Assembly: GCF_034377145.1 (NCBI RefSeq) | Contig: NZ_CP139707.1 | Location: 3,269,501 to 3,333,500 of the forward strand | Direction: 5' to 3' | DNA length: 64,000 nucleotides | Origin: Sulfitobacter sp. OXR-159 | Lineage (GTDB): Bacteria > Pseudomonadota > Alphaproteobacteria > Rhodobacterales > Rhodobacteraceae | Shown: one piece after another, positions 46,397 through 54,439 of the stretch | How positions within the stretch are numbered: the stretch's first letter is position 1 | How the letters are laid out: each line of letters begins with the position of its first letter | Translations under genes and position numbers: made by a program | Notes under the pieces: model-generated | Database searches by the model: none | What the model was told of the DNA's origin: nothing | Seen by the model: the letters and a program-made list of their open reading frames with translations, nothing else

Positions 46397-46473
46397 ACCT
46401 CCTTGCGATTGACGGCGCAATTTCATACCAGAATGGGGACTGATGATGAAACAAAATTACCCATAGGTGCCCC

Positions 46474-47433
46474 ATGAGCTTCCGTATTCAGCCTGCCGCC
46501 CCTGCCCGCCCGAACCGCTGCCAATTGTTCGGCCCCGGCTCCCGCCCGGCGATCTTTGCAAAGATGGCGGCCTCGGATGCCGATGTGATCAACCTCGACC
46601 TCGAAGACAGCGTGGCACCTTCGGACAAGGACAGCGCGCGCGCCAATATCATCAAGGCGATCTCGGAGATCGACTGGGGCAAGAAGACACTTTCGGTCCG
46701 GATCAACGGGTTGGACACGCCCTATTGGTACCGTGACGTGGTGGAACTGCTGGAGCAGGCGGGCGAGCGGCTCGACCAGATCATGATCCCCAAGGTGGGC
46801 TGCGCGGCGGATGTCTATGCCGTCGACGCGCTGGTGACGGCGGTCGAGACCGCCAAGGGGCGAGAGAAGAAGATCAGCTTTGAGGTGATTATCGAATCCG
46901 CCGCCGGTATCGCCCATGTGGAAGAGATCGCCGCCTCTTCTCCGCGTTTGCAGGCGATGTCGCTGGGGGCCGCGGATTTCGCTGCCTCCATGGGCATGCA
47001 GACCACCGGCATCGGCGGCACGCAGGAAAACTACTATATGCAGCGCGGTGAGCAAAAGCATTGGTCGGACCCGTGGCACTGGGCGCAGGCCGCCATCGTC
47101 GCCGCCTGCCGCACCCATGGCGTGCTGCCGGTCGACGGACCTTTTGGCGATTTTTCGGATGACGAGGGTTTCCGCGCGCAGGCGCGGCGATCGGCCACGC
47201 TGGGCATGGTTGGCAAATGGGCGATCCACCCCAAACAGGTCGCGCTGAGCAACGAGGTTTTCACGCCCTCCGAGGAGGCCGTGGCCGAGGCGCGGGAGAT
47301 TCTCGCGGCGATGGAAGAAGCCAAGGCGAAGGGCGAAGGGGCGACGGTCTATAAGGGGCGTCTGGTGGACATCGCCAGCATCAAACAGGCCGAGGTGATT
47401 GTGCGCCAGTCCGAGATGATCGCCGGGGGCTGA
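46474..47433 (+). CDS. mcl1: L-malyl-CoA/beta-methylmalyl-CoA lyase
   Basis: Cleaves beta-methylmalyl-CoA to glyoxylate and propionyl-CoA, and L-malyl-CoA to glyoxylate and acetyl-CoA, in the ethylmalonyl-CoA pathway. The 319 residues match the Rhodobacter enzyme's size. The CitE-like TIM barrel has VINLDLEDSVAPSDK, MIPKVGCAADV and SFEVIIESAAGIAHVEEI (Mg-binding Glu), ending with KWAIHPKQVALSNEVF. AGGTG lies before the ATG. It is a single gene, ended by the hairpin repeat at 47451. Confidence 0.94.
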   Translation: MSFRIQPAAPARPNRCQLFGPGSRPAIFAKMAASDADVINLDLEDSVAPSDKDSARANIIKAISEIDWGKKTLSVRINGLDTPYWYRDVVELLEQAGERLDQIMIPKVGCAADVYAVDALVTAVETAKGREKKISFEVIIESAAGIAHVEEIAASSPRLQAMSLGAADFAASMGMQTTGIGGTQENYYMQRGEQKHWSDPWHWAQAAIVAACRTHGVLPVDGPFGDFSDDEGFRAQARRSATLGMVGKWAIHPKQVALSNEVFTPSEEAVAEAREILAAMEEAKAKGEGATVYKGRLVDIASIKQAEVIVRQSEMIAGG

Positions 47434-47450
47434 GCGCCTGTGGCAGACCG

Positions 47451-47502
47451 CCGGGGGCGCTGCCCCCGGACCCCCGCGGGTATTTGAAAAAGGATGAAGA
47501 GG
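47451..47502. repeat. Rhodobacteraceae-type GC hairpin repeat
   Basis: CCGGGGGC (47451-47458) pairs with GCCCCCGG (47462-47469), then ACCCCCGCGGGTATTTGAAA and an A/G-rich tail. This hairpin-plus-tail form recurs widely in Rhodobacteraceae intergenic regions, as I recall. It probably also ends the mcl1 transcript. Confidence 0.65.
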
Positions 47503-47591
47503 TTAGGGTCTGCGCCTGCCTGCCTGTCAAACCCGCGTTGCAAACCGGCGCGTTGCGCTCCATATAACAGGGCAACAAGCCGGAGCATGCA

Positions 47592-48554
47592 ATGACCCAA
47601 TATTTGGATTTCGAAAAACCGCTGGCCGAGATCGAAGGCAAGGCGGAAGAGCTGCGGGCATTGGCCCGGTCCAACGAAGAGATGGACATCACCGATGAGG
47701 CCCGCGCGCTGGACAAAAAAGCGGCGGGGATGCTCGAAGACCTTTATGGCTCATTGACGCCATGGCGCAAATGTCAGGTGGCGCGTCATCCAGAGCGGCC
47801 CCATTGCAAAGACTATATCGAAGCGCTTTTCACGGAATTCACACCGCTGGCAGGCGACCGCAATTTTGCCGATGATCTGGCCGTTATGGGTGGGTTGGCG
47901 CGCTTTAACGATACGCCGGTAGTGGTGATTGGCCATGAGAAGGGCAATGACACCAAGAGCCGGATTGAGCGTAATTTCGGCATGGCGCGGCCTGAGGGTT
48001 ATCGCAAGGCGGTGCGTTTGATGGAACTGGCGGATAAGTTTAACCTCCCCGTGGTCACCATCGTCGACACGCCCGGGGCCTATCCCGGTAAGGGTGCAGA
48101 GGAGCGCGGCCAGTCTGAGGCGATTGCCCGCTCGACGGAAAAATGTCTGCAGATTGGTGTGCCGCTGATTAGTGTGATCGTTGGCGAAGGCGGCTCTGGC
48201 GGGGCGGTGGCTTTTGCCACGGCGAACCGCGTCGCGATGCTGGAGCATTCGGTTTATTCGGTGATCACGCCCGAAGGCTGTGCGTCGATCCTGTGGAAAG
48301 ACAGCGAGAAGATGCGCGAAGCGGCTGAGCAGATGCGTTTGACGGCGAATGAGCTGAAGACCCTTGGTGTCATTGACCGGATCATTCCGGAACCGATGGG
48401 CGGCGCGCATCGTCATGCCGAAGAGTCGATCAACGCAGTGGGCAAATCGATCGAAGCCATGCTCAAGGAACTCGACGGCAAGGACGGCAAGACTTTGGTC
48501 AAAGAGCGCCGGACTAAGTTCCTTGAGATGGGCCGAAAAGGACTGGCTGCCTAA
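47592..48554 (+). CDS. accA: Acetyl-CoA carboxylase carboxyltransferase subunit alpha
   Basis: With AccD it moves the carboxyl group from biotin to acetyl-CoA at the start of fatty acid synthesis. The 320-residue protein shows the full AccA layout: an N-terminal coiled region [20 protein letters not shown], then [40 protein letters not shown] and the oxyanion-forming [16 protein letters not shown] precedes the ATG. The stop overlaps that of the convergent GNAT gene by 4 bp (CTAA). Confidence 0.96.
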   Translation: MTQYLDFEKPLAEIEGKAEELRALARSNEEMDITDEARALDKKAAGMLEDLYGSLTPWRKCQVARHPERPHCKDYIEALFTEFTPLAGDRNFADDLAVMGGLARFNDTPVVVIGHEKGNDTKSRIERNFGMARPEGYRKAVRLMELADKFNLPVVTIVDTPGAYPGKGAEERGQSEAIARSTEKCLQIGVPLISVIVGEGGSGGAVAFATANRVAMLEHSVYSVITPEGCASILWKDSEKMREAAEQMRLTANELKTLGVIDRIIPEPMGGAHRHAEESINAVGKSIEAMLKELDGKDGKTLVKERRTKFLEMGRKGLAA

Positions 48555-48997
48555 GCCAGCCGCCGCCGAAAACGCGGATCAGGCGTGATTTGATCGAAAC
48601 CGGCGGCGCGGTAGAACCCCTGCGCGCGCCGGTTTTTTGTATCTGTTCCCACGGTCACATAGCTGCAACCCTGCGCCTTGGCGTGCTCCAGCGCTGCCTC
48701 CACCAGTGCTTTGCCGATGCCGCGCCCGCGGGCGGTGTCGCAGACAAAGAGGTGGTGGAGGTCCATCCCCCTTGCGCCGAATTGCAACTGCATCTGCGGG
48801 CAGAGCGCCGCATAGCCATGCAGGCCGGTCACGCCTTCGGCGACCAAGAGTGTCAGCCAAGGCGCGGGGCCAAGGCAGTCTCGTTCCAGAGCGGCCAGCG
48901 TGAGTGTGGCGGTGTCGCCGTGGTAGGCGGCAAGCGCATGGGCCAGATCGACGACCATTGGCAGGTCGGACTTTTGGACGGGTCGAATGGGGGGCAT
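48551..48997 (-). CDS. GNAT family N-acetyltransferase
   Basis: A 148-residue acetyltransferase. The acetyl-CoA-binding motif A is [20 protein letters not shown], followed by [21 protein letters not shown] (motif B). The acceptor cannot be told. ATG 48997 fits the domain border, with GAAAGAGA in front; the frame open to 49204 lacks coding character. It is tail-to-tail with accA. The 293 bp from 48998 to 49290 hold its promoter and show nothing else I can name. Confidence 0.82.
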   Translation of the reverse strand: MPPIRPVQKSDLPMVVDLAHALAAYHGDTATLTLAALERDCLGPAPWLTLLVAEGVTGLHGYAALCPQMQLQFGARGMDLHHLFVCDTARGRGIGKALVEAALEHAKAQGCSYVTVGTDTKNRRAQGFYRAAGFDQITPDPRFRRRLA

Positions 48998-49290
48998 GTC
49001 GTCTCTTTCTGTGATCGCCACAGGGAGACAAGCAAAGCCGCGCTGTGGCGGCTTGTGGATATGGGAATAGGTGCCGCGCCAGTTAGGAGCGGGGATAATA
49101 GACTGTTGTGAAGCAGGTCTGTTCCATGAAGCGTAGATGCGCCTCTGCCGCGCACCTGTCAAGCGCCGCATATGTGACCCGGTGTGATTTGCAAACGGCC
49201 TCAACGCAGCCGATATTTATACTACATGGCGTCTGCGACACCCCTGTGCCGCCGGATGCCCTTGTTGACCACAGCACAAGGGAGCCTGTC

Positions 49291-49602
49291 ATGTATAAAC
49301 GTATTCTCACCGCCGCCCTGCTTTTTGGCATGGCCTGCACCGGGCCACCGGTCTTTGCTCAGGCTCTGGCCTGCGCCCCGCGTGCGGCGCTCGCTGCGCA
49401 ATTGGAAGCCTCCTATGGCGAGACCCTTTCGGCGCGGGGCCTGCAAAACCCGAACGCGCTGATCGAAGTTTTTGCCTCGGCTGAAAGCGGCAGCTTTACC
49501 GTGTTGATAAGCCGGCCCGATGGAATGAGCTGTATTTTATCAACCGGCACGCATTGGATGGTCGAGCCTGTCGCGCCGCCAAAAGAGGGCGCGGCGAGCT
49601 GA
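49291..49602 (+). CDS. Small exported protein of unknown function
   Basis: A 103-residue protein with a signal peptide (MYKRILTAALLFGMACTGPP then VFAQA, cleavage near residue 24). The mature part is about 80 residues with two cysteines (ALACAPR and GMSCIL), perhaps a disulfide. The pattern ARGLQNPNALIEVFASAESG with a closing WMVEP recurs in small Rhodobacterales periplasmic proteins, as I recall. GGGAG precedes ATG 49291. I cannot give a function. Confidence 0.7.
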   Translation: MYKRILTAALLFGMACTGPPVFAQALACAPRAALAAQLEASYGETLSARGLQNPNALIEVFASAESGSFTVLISRPDGMSCILSTGTHWMVEPVAPPKEGAAS

Positions 49603-49617
49603 GCATGGGGCCAGCAG

Positions 49618-50268
49618 TTAACTGGCCAGCATCCGCAAACCTTGGGTGACATCAGAGCGCACCGCCAGTCGCAGCCCCGGCTCATCCCCGGCGCGCAGGG
49701 CGGCGATGATCAACCGATGGAAATGCGGGGGCTCGGTCCGGCGCAGGCGGCCATAGAGCGCGCGCATGGTGGGGCCGAGTTGCAGCCAAACTGTTTCCGC
49801 CATGGCGAGCATGGCGGGTGCTTGGGCGCGCAGATAAAGCGTTCGGTGGAATTCGAGGTTGGTGCGGATGTAGCTGACCGCATCACGGTGGGCCACGGCC
49901 TCGGCGATATTGGTGTTGATGGTCTGCATCCGCTCGATCAGCGCCATATGTGCGCGCGGCAAGGCGCGAGAAGCGAGTTCGACCTCCAGAAGCGCGCGGA
50001 GGGCGGCCAATTCTTCGATCCGTTCGTTGCTGAGTTCGGGGGTGGAGATGCGCCCAGAGGCCGACATCGTGAGCGCGCCTTCGGCCGCCAAACGCCGCAC
50101 CGCTTCGCGCGCGGGCGTCATCGAGACCTCATATTCCTTACCGATGCCGCGCAGGGTCAGGGCATGACCGGGCGGCAGATCGCCGTGCATGATCCGCGCG
50201 CGCAGGCGGCGGTAGACACGATCATGGGCCAGCGGCGTGGCCTCGACAGGGCGGGGGCTGAGGTTCAT
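49618..50268 (-). CDS. GntR family regulator, FadR/FCD subfamily
   Basis: A 216-residue regulator. The winged helix is at about 15-75 (VYRRLRARIMHGDLPPG, EYEVSMTPAREAVRRLAAEG). The FCD ligand domain follows, with ELAALRALLEVELASRALP and the metal-binding His in EFHRTLYLRA. Such proteins respond to small organic acids. The ATG at 50268 fits the domain, without a strong ribosome site. The palindrome at 50276-50287 directly in front suggests autorepression. It is divergent from the Dabb gene. Confidence 0.86.
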   Translation of the reverse strand: MNLSPRPVEATPLAHDRVYRRLRARIMHGDLPPGHALTLRGIGKEYEVSMTPAREAVRRLAAEGALTMSASGRISTPELSNERIEELAALRALLEVELASRALPRAHMALIERMQTINTNIAEAVAHRDAVSYIRTNLEFHRTLYLRAQAPAMLAMAETVWLQLGPTMRALYGRLRRTEPPHFHRLIIAALRAGDEPGLRLAVRSDVTQGLRMLAS

Positions 50269-50275
50269 GATGCGG

Positions 50276-50287
50276 TTGTGATCACAA
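50276..50287. promoter_or_regulatory. Palindromic operator at the GntR start
   Basis: TTGTGATCACAA is a perfect 12-bp palindrome, 7 bp before the GntR ATG. Its place suggests autoregulation and possible control of the divergent Dabb-pabB genes. Confidence 0.5.
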
Positions 50288-50394
50288 ATTGGCCACCCGT
50301 CAAGCGCGGCATTTTGCGCACCCAAGTGCAATCACCCGTTGTCCCGGACCCTGCGGCGATTTATCGGGGATAAAACCGCCAAAGGAGACGCGCC

Positions 50395-50688
50395 TTGACC
50401 AAACGAAACTTCATCCGTCACGTGGTCTTTTTCTCGGCCAAAGACCCCAAAGACTTGCCCACGATCGTGGCGGGGCTTTGGAAACTGGCCGACATCCCGC
50501 ATTCGACAACTTTCGAGATCTGCGAAAACACCCGCGTCGATGCGCTTTCGGGCGATGTGGATGTGGTTGTCTATGCCGAATTCCCCGATGCCGAGGCACT
50601 TGCCGCCTATAAGGCGCATCCGATCTATCAAGAATCCATCGATATCGTGCGGCCCTTGCGCGATATGCGTGTGCCTGCGGACTTTTAA
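50395..50688 (+). CDS. Dabb (dimeric A/B barrel) stress-responsive domain protein
   Basis: A 97-residue single-domain protein. FIRHVVFFSAKDPKDLPTIV is the first strand and helix of the Dabb fold, and AEFPDAEALAAYKAHPIYQE is the characteristic closing helix. The start codon is TTG 50395, with AAAGGAG 8 bases before it. It ends 8 bp before pabB, so the two are likely co-transcribed. Family members range from stress proteins to olivetolic-acid-cyclase-like enzymes; the activity here is unknown. Confidence 0.8.
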   Translation: MTKRNFIRHVVFFSAKDPKDLPTIVAGLWKLADIPHSTTFEICENTRVDALSGDVDVVVYAEFPDAEALAAYKAHPIYQESIDIVRPLRDMRVPADF

Positions 50689-50696
50689 GGCCCGGC

Positions 50697-51818
50697 ATGG
50701 CTGGCCCTTGCGTCCTTTTTGATAACGGCCCGCTGGGCGATGGCACGGGTTTCTGCGCGCCTCAACAGATCATCAGCGCGCAGAAACCCGAGGAAGTGCC
50801 TGCAGCGTTTGCGGCCCTTGAGGCGGCGCAGACAGGAGGCGCGTGGCTGGCAGGCTATGCGAGCTATGAGTTGGGCTACCTCGGTTCGGGCAAACTGCGC
50901 GATCTGATGCCTGCGGGGCGTGGCCTGCCGCTGCTCCGTTTTGGGGTGTTCGATGCGCCCTTGCCACATCGGTTTGAGACGGAAACAGGCGACGCGGCTC
51001 TGTCTGACCTGACCCCGGATTGGGACTTCGCACAATATGAGGCGGCCTTTGCGCAGGTGCAGGATTTCATCACTGCGGGAGACATTTATCAGGCCAATCT
51101 GACGTTCGGGATGGAGGGGCACTTTACCGGCACGCCTGCGGCGCTTTATGCCCGGCTGCGTGAGCGCCAGCAGGTGGCATATGGCGCTCTGGTCGATCTT
51201 GGAGGCCCCGTGTTGCTGTCGCGCTCGCCCGAGCTTTTCTTTGCGTTGACTGAGCAGGGGCATTTGACTGCGCGTCCGATGAAGGGCACCGCACGGCGCG
51301 GGCGGGATGCTCAGGAAGATGCCAAGCTGCGCGCCGACCTCGCCGCTTCGGAAAAGAACATGGCGGAAAATCTGATGATCGTGGACCTATTGCGTAACGA
51401 CATCAGTCGGATTGCCGAGGTGGGCAGCGTCGTGGTGCCAAAGCTATTCGAGATCGAAACCTATGAAACCCTGCATCAAATGACCTCGCGCATTACGGCA
51501 CAGGTCTTCCCGGGGAAACGTTTGGCCGACATCTTCCATGCGCTCTTCCCCTGTGGCTCAATCACCGGTGCGCCCAAGATTCGCGCTATGCAGATCCTGC
51601 GCGCGCTAGAGCCCGCACCGCGCGATGCCTATTGCGGCGCGGTGGGCTGGATCGCCCCCACGGGGGCCATGCAGTTCAACGTGGCAATCCGCACGGCAAC
51701 CTGCCACGCCGATGGGCGGTTGCGGCTGAATGTCGGTGGTGGCGTGGTGCATGACAGCACGGCCGAGGATGAATATGCCGAAGCACTGCTGAAGGCGCGC
51801 TTTGCGACCCTTGCCTAG
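50697..51818 (+). CDS. pabB: Aminodeoxychorismate synthase component I
   Basis: Makes 4-amino-4-deoxychorismate for folate. The 373-residue protein has the chorismate-binding domain from about residue 115. QANLTFGMEG, RSPELFF, MKGTARRG (usually IKGT), ENLMIVDLLRNDISRI and LFPCGSITGAPKIRAMQIL are the family motifs, and VGGGVVHDSTAEDEYAE ends it. The N-terminal part is shortened compared with TrpE/PabB of about 450. No pabC follows. It overlaps the convergent metallopeptidase by 4 bp. Confidence 0.92.
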   Translation: MAGPCVLFDNGPLGDGTGFCAPQQIISAQKPEEVPAAFAALEAAQTGGAWLAGYASYELGYLGSGKLRDLMPAGRGLPLLRFGVFDAPLPHRFETETGDAALSDLTPDWDFAQYEAAFAQVQDFITAGDIYQANLTFGMEGHFTGTPAALYARLRERQQVAYGALVDLGGPVLLSRSPELFFALTEQGHLTARPMKGTARRGRDAQEDAKLRADLAASEKNMAENLMIVDLLRNDISRIAEVGSVVVPKLFEIETYETLHQMTSRITAQVFPGKRLADIFHALFPCGSITGAPKIRAMQILRALEPAPRDAYCGAVGWIAPTGAMQFNVAIRTATCHADGRLRLNVGGGVVHDSTAEDEYAEALLKARFATLA

Positions 51819-52516
51819 AACCGGTAGCGATGCAGCCCGCCGCCATGGTCGCGCAGCCATTGGCGGGGGGCCTGATAATCACCGTATATCCGCGTGACCT
51901 CGGCCCAGAAGGCGGGCGAGTGGTTCATCTGCGCCAGATGCGCGACCTCATGGGCAGCGACATAATCCAGCACCTCGGGCGGGGTCATGATCAGCCGCCA
52001 CGAGAACATCAGCCTGCCATCACTGGTGCAAGACCCCCAGCGAGAGCGCGTGTCGCGCAGGGTGATCCGGGCGTAGGGCTTGCCCAGCAGCGCGGCATAG
52101 TCGTCACAGGCCCCGGCGAGGCGGTCGCGGGCCACTTCGCGCAGATGCGCCGCAAGACGTTTGCCGATGCTCTCCTTCGGGCCGGGCACGAAGATTTCTT
52201 CGGGGCCGATCCGCACGCCCCTCCCTTGCATCTCACGCCCCTGCCCGCCGCGCACCCGCAGCACCTTGCCGCCCACCGGCACCTCAGCCCCCGGCGCCAC
52301 GATCACATCCTCGCCCCGCGCGGCAAGATGCTGGCGAATCCAGTCCTGTTTGGTCTCGGCGAAGGCCAGAGCCTCACGCTCGGCCAAGCGTTTGGGCATG
52401 GTCAGAGTGACCCGCCCGTCCAACTGCGAGATCCGCAAAGAGATGCGTCGCGCGCGCGCCGAACGGCGCAGGATCAGCGGAATCGGCGGGTTGCCGGGCA
52501 GCACAGGGTCTTTCAT
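51815..52516 (-). CDS. YgjP-like (DUF45) zinc metallopeptidase
   Basis: A 233-residue protein with the zinc motif HEVAHLAQMNHSPAFW near residue 190, preceded by TRSRWGSCTSDGRLMFSWRL, the conserved block of the YgjP/WLM-type family. The N-terminal half is a basic beta-rich domain (RRSARARRISLRISQLDGRV). Family members are minigluzincins of unclear substrate. The stop overlaps pabB by 4 bp. Confidence 0.87.
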   Translation of the reverse strand: MKDPVLPGNPPIPLILRRSARARRISLRISQLDGRVTLTMPKRLAEREALAFAETKQDWIRQHLAARGEDVIVAPGAEVPVGGKVLRVRGGQGREMQGRGVRIGPEEIFVPGPKESIGKRLAAHLREVARDRLAGACDDYAALLGKPYARITLRDTRSRWGSCTSDGRLMFSWRLIMTPPEVLDYVAAHEVAHLAQMNHSPAFWAEVTRIYGDYQAPRQWLRDHGGGLHRYRF

Positions 52517-52627
52517 TACCGGAGCAACGTCCCTAGATAGAGGCCAAAGCCTTTGACAGTGCCCCCCTCATATGGCACTTGGCCGGAATCATCTACACGC
52601 AACAGCAATATTATAAAGGGGTGTTTC

Positions 52628-52957
52628 ATGCCCAACGAAGAATGGGGAACCAAGCGCCTGTGCCCCACTACGGGCAAGCGCTTCTATGACCTCAATAAGA
52701 ATCCGATCATCAGCCCCTACACGGGCGAAGAGGTCGAGGTCGACAACTCCAAGTCGCGCATGATCGCGGCGGATGCCGAGGATGCGGTCACAGCCAAAGC
52801 CAAGAAGGGCGACAAGGCGAACGACGAATCGCTGGTCGATGACGATGATGCGGTCGACGTGGATCTGGATGACGATATCCTTGATGACGACGACGATGAT
52901 GACGATACAGTTCCGCTCGACGATCTGGCCGATGTGGCCTCGGACGACGAGGATTAA
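52628..52957 (+). CDS. FYDLN acid family protein (TIGR02300)
   Basis: A 109-residue alphaproteobacterial protein. The N-terminal domain MPNEEWGTKRLCPTTGKRFY then DLNKNPIISPYTGE is the family signature. From about residue 70 the chain is almost all Asp with Val, Leu and Glu. AAGGGG precedes ATG 52628. The function is unknown; the tail could bind metal or basic partners. It lies 93 bp before tRNA-Ala. Confidence 0.88.
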   Translation: MPNEEWGTKRLCPTTGKRFYDLNKNPIISPYTGEEVEVDNSKSRMIAADAEDAVTAKAKKGDKANDESLVDDDDAVDVDLDDDILDDDDDDDDTVPLDDLADVASDDED

Positions 52958-53050
52958 TTAATCGGCGGCGGGGTCAATTTTCCGCTTGATCCCGCCACCG
53001 CCAGCGCCTAATTAGCGGCACAGAACGACCCGGATCACATGATCCACGAT

Positions 53051-53126
53051 GGGGCCTTAGCTCAGCTGGGAGAGCGCCTGCATGGCATGCAGGAGGTCAG
53101 CGGTTCGATCCCGCTAGGCTCCACCA
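53051..53126 (+). tRNA. tRNA-Ala (anticodon GGC)
   Basis: A 76-base cloverleaf. The acceptor stem is GGGGCCT with AGGCTCC, the D-arm is AGCTCAGCTGGGAGAGC, the anticodon stem is CCTGC/GCAGG around loop ATGGCAT (anticodon GGC), and the T-arm is AGCGGTTCGATCCCGCT. CCA is encoded. It reads GCC and GCT codons. Confidence 0.95.
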
Positions 53127-53206
53127 TCATCCCTCTTTCAGATATAAGATAAGTATCACCCGATAGAGGGGCTGACTGACGCGCATCCGCTTCGCGGCTA
53201 CTCTGA

Positions 53207-53237
53207 GTCAGCGGTTCGATCCCGCTAGGCTCCACCA
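53207..53237 (+). repeat. 31-bp duplicate of the tRNA-Ala 3' end
   Basis: An exact copy of 53096-53126: GTCAGCGGTTCG, the T-arm, the 3' acceptor strand and CCA. Its 5' partner is missing, so it cannot fold as a tRNA. Direct repeats of a tRNA 3' end mark integrase attachment sites; only 80 bp separate the copies, and no integrase remains. Confidence 0.75.
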
Positions 53238-53238
53238 A

Positions 53239-53259
53239 GCCTTTTGCAAAGCAAAAGGC
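53239..53259. terminator. Hairpin after the tRNA 3' duplicate
   Basis: GCCTTTTGC (53239-53247) pairs with GCAAAAGGC (53251-53259), loop AAA. It may end the tRNA transcript, though no T run follows. Confidence 0.5.
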
Positions 53260-53266
53260 GTCGCGC

Positions 53267-53294
53267 GGCAGTCGCTTCGAAGAAGCGATGAGAG
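53267..53294. repeat. 28-bp hairpin repeat, copy 2
   Basis: GGCAG, then stem TCGCTTC/GAAGCGA with GAA loop, then TGAGAG. It matches 12367-12394 in length, flanks and fold, with paired changes in the stem. Confidence 0.65.
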
Positions 53295-53532
53295 CGCTAG
53301 CGCAACAGCCCCTACAAATGATACGCACGATTTGACCATGGCAAACGATGCTTTGCGATCAAAATCTTTAGACCACCCCCTGCCTACTGGTCGGTGATCT
53401 GTCGCGCCTCCTGCCACAATGCCGCGCCCATGGTGAGCACTGCCTAGTGCGGGCCAAACCTTGCCAAATCGCCAACCCATTGGCATAGGCTGATGATAGC
53501 TGGTCATGCTGCACGCTTATTTCTGGACCCGC

Positions 53533-54297
53533 TTAAAAGATCGCCCGTCGGATCAGGTTCAACCCCGCCACCATCAGCACCAGCAACGTCATCTTGCGGA
53601 ACAGCACCGGGTCCACCCGGTCCATCACCTTGCTGCCCAGCCAGACGCCCAGCATCACCGGCAGGATCAGCAGCGCCGAAAACGGCCATGTCTGCGCATT
53701 CAGCACTCCTGACCCGATATGCGCCGCCAAAAGCGCCACAGCGCCCAGCCCGTAGATCACACCTTGGATTCGCATCTGGTCATGTTTCTCGGTCCCGAGC
53801 GCGGTGAGATAGGCCACCGTGGGCGGCCCCCAGATGCCCGAAATCCCTCCGACGGCCCCGGCAAAACCGCCCACCAGCGCCTCAACCTTGGCCGAGCGCT
53901 GCGGCAGGTGGAATTTATGCTTGGACAGTTGCAGCAGCGCGAACAGCACCACCGGCACCCCGATCATCAAGAGCATCACCGTGGCGGGCACCAGCCGCAC
54001 CATCTGCGCGGAGAGCACCAGCATCACGCCGCCGCAAACCAAGAAAACCCAGAACAACCGGATCGAGCGCAGCGCCGCCTGCGGCCCCTGCCGCAGCGCT
54101 TGGAACGCGTTGGCCAGCACTGTCGGCAGAATCAGCCCCGCCAGCGCCAATTCGGGCGCCATAAAGGTCGTGAGACCAGATATGAGTACGAGCGGCAGAG
54201 CAAAACCGACAACGCCCTTCACGAACCCGCCACAGAGGCCGATTGCAAGTGCAGCATAGAATTCGAACGGGGTGAGAAAGGGGAAAATACTGTCCAT
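53533..54297 (-). CDS. Sulfite exporter TauE/SafE family protein
   Basis: A 254-residue inner-membrane carrier with about eight hydrophobic helices. The family pattern is seen in GLCGGFVKGVVGFALPLVLI near the start and GGFAGAVGGISGIWGPPTVA in the second half, two inverted repeats. Members move organosulfonates, sulfite or other small anions across the membrane; the substrate is not fixed by sequence. ATG 54297 is preferred over 54345 because it begins the conserved first helix. Confidence 0.85.
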   Translation of the reverse strand: MDSIFPFLTPFEFYAALAIGLCGGFVKGVVGFALPLVLISGLTTFMAPELALAGLILPTVLANAFQALRQGPQAALRSIRLFWVFLVCGGVMLVLSAQMVRLVPATVMLLMIGVPVVLFALLQLSKHKFHLPQRSAKVEALVGGFAGAVGGISGIWGPPTVAYLTALGTEKHDQMRIQGVIYGLGAVALLAAHIGSGVLNAQTWPFSALLILPVMLGVWLGSKVMDRVDPVLFRKMTLLVLMVAGLNLIRRAIF

Positions 54298-54388
54298 ACC
54301 GCTACATAGCACCCCCTTGGGCAGCCGCACGTCAAAAATAAGCACGCAAGATTAAAACAAAATGCTGCAGTAAAACGTATCTTTGTTG

Positions 54389-54404
54389 TGCTGCGACTGC
54401 GAAA
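54389..54404 (+). promoter_or_regulatory. 16-bp element shared with the mcl1 upstream region (copy 2)
   Basis: Identical to 46381-46396. It lies 35 bp before the mcd start. A partial copy, ATGCTGCAG, lies at about 54362. Confidence 0.55.
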
Positions 54405-54439
54405 GGTCTATGTCTTCCCCAAGCAAGAAAGGACAGCTC

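Larger units (their letters stand above)
53127..53532. other. Gene-free region after tRNA-Ala
   Basis: The 400 bases between tRNA-Ala and the TauE gene have no supported gene. They hold the duplicated tRNA 3' end (53207-53237), a hairpin (53239-53259) and the 28-bp hairpin repeat copy (53267-53294). CTGACT (from about 53172) and AGTCAG (about 53206) also form an inverted pair. Nothing is recognised in 53295-53532. Confidence 0.6.

Noticed and set aside
53062..53328. 88-codon minus-strand frame containing SGIEPLTS twice
   Set aside because: This peptide is the well-known false translation of the antisense of tRNA 3' ends; here it arises from tRNA-Ala and its duplicate.
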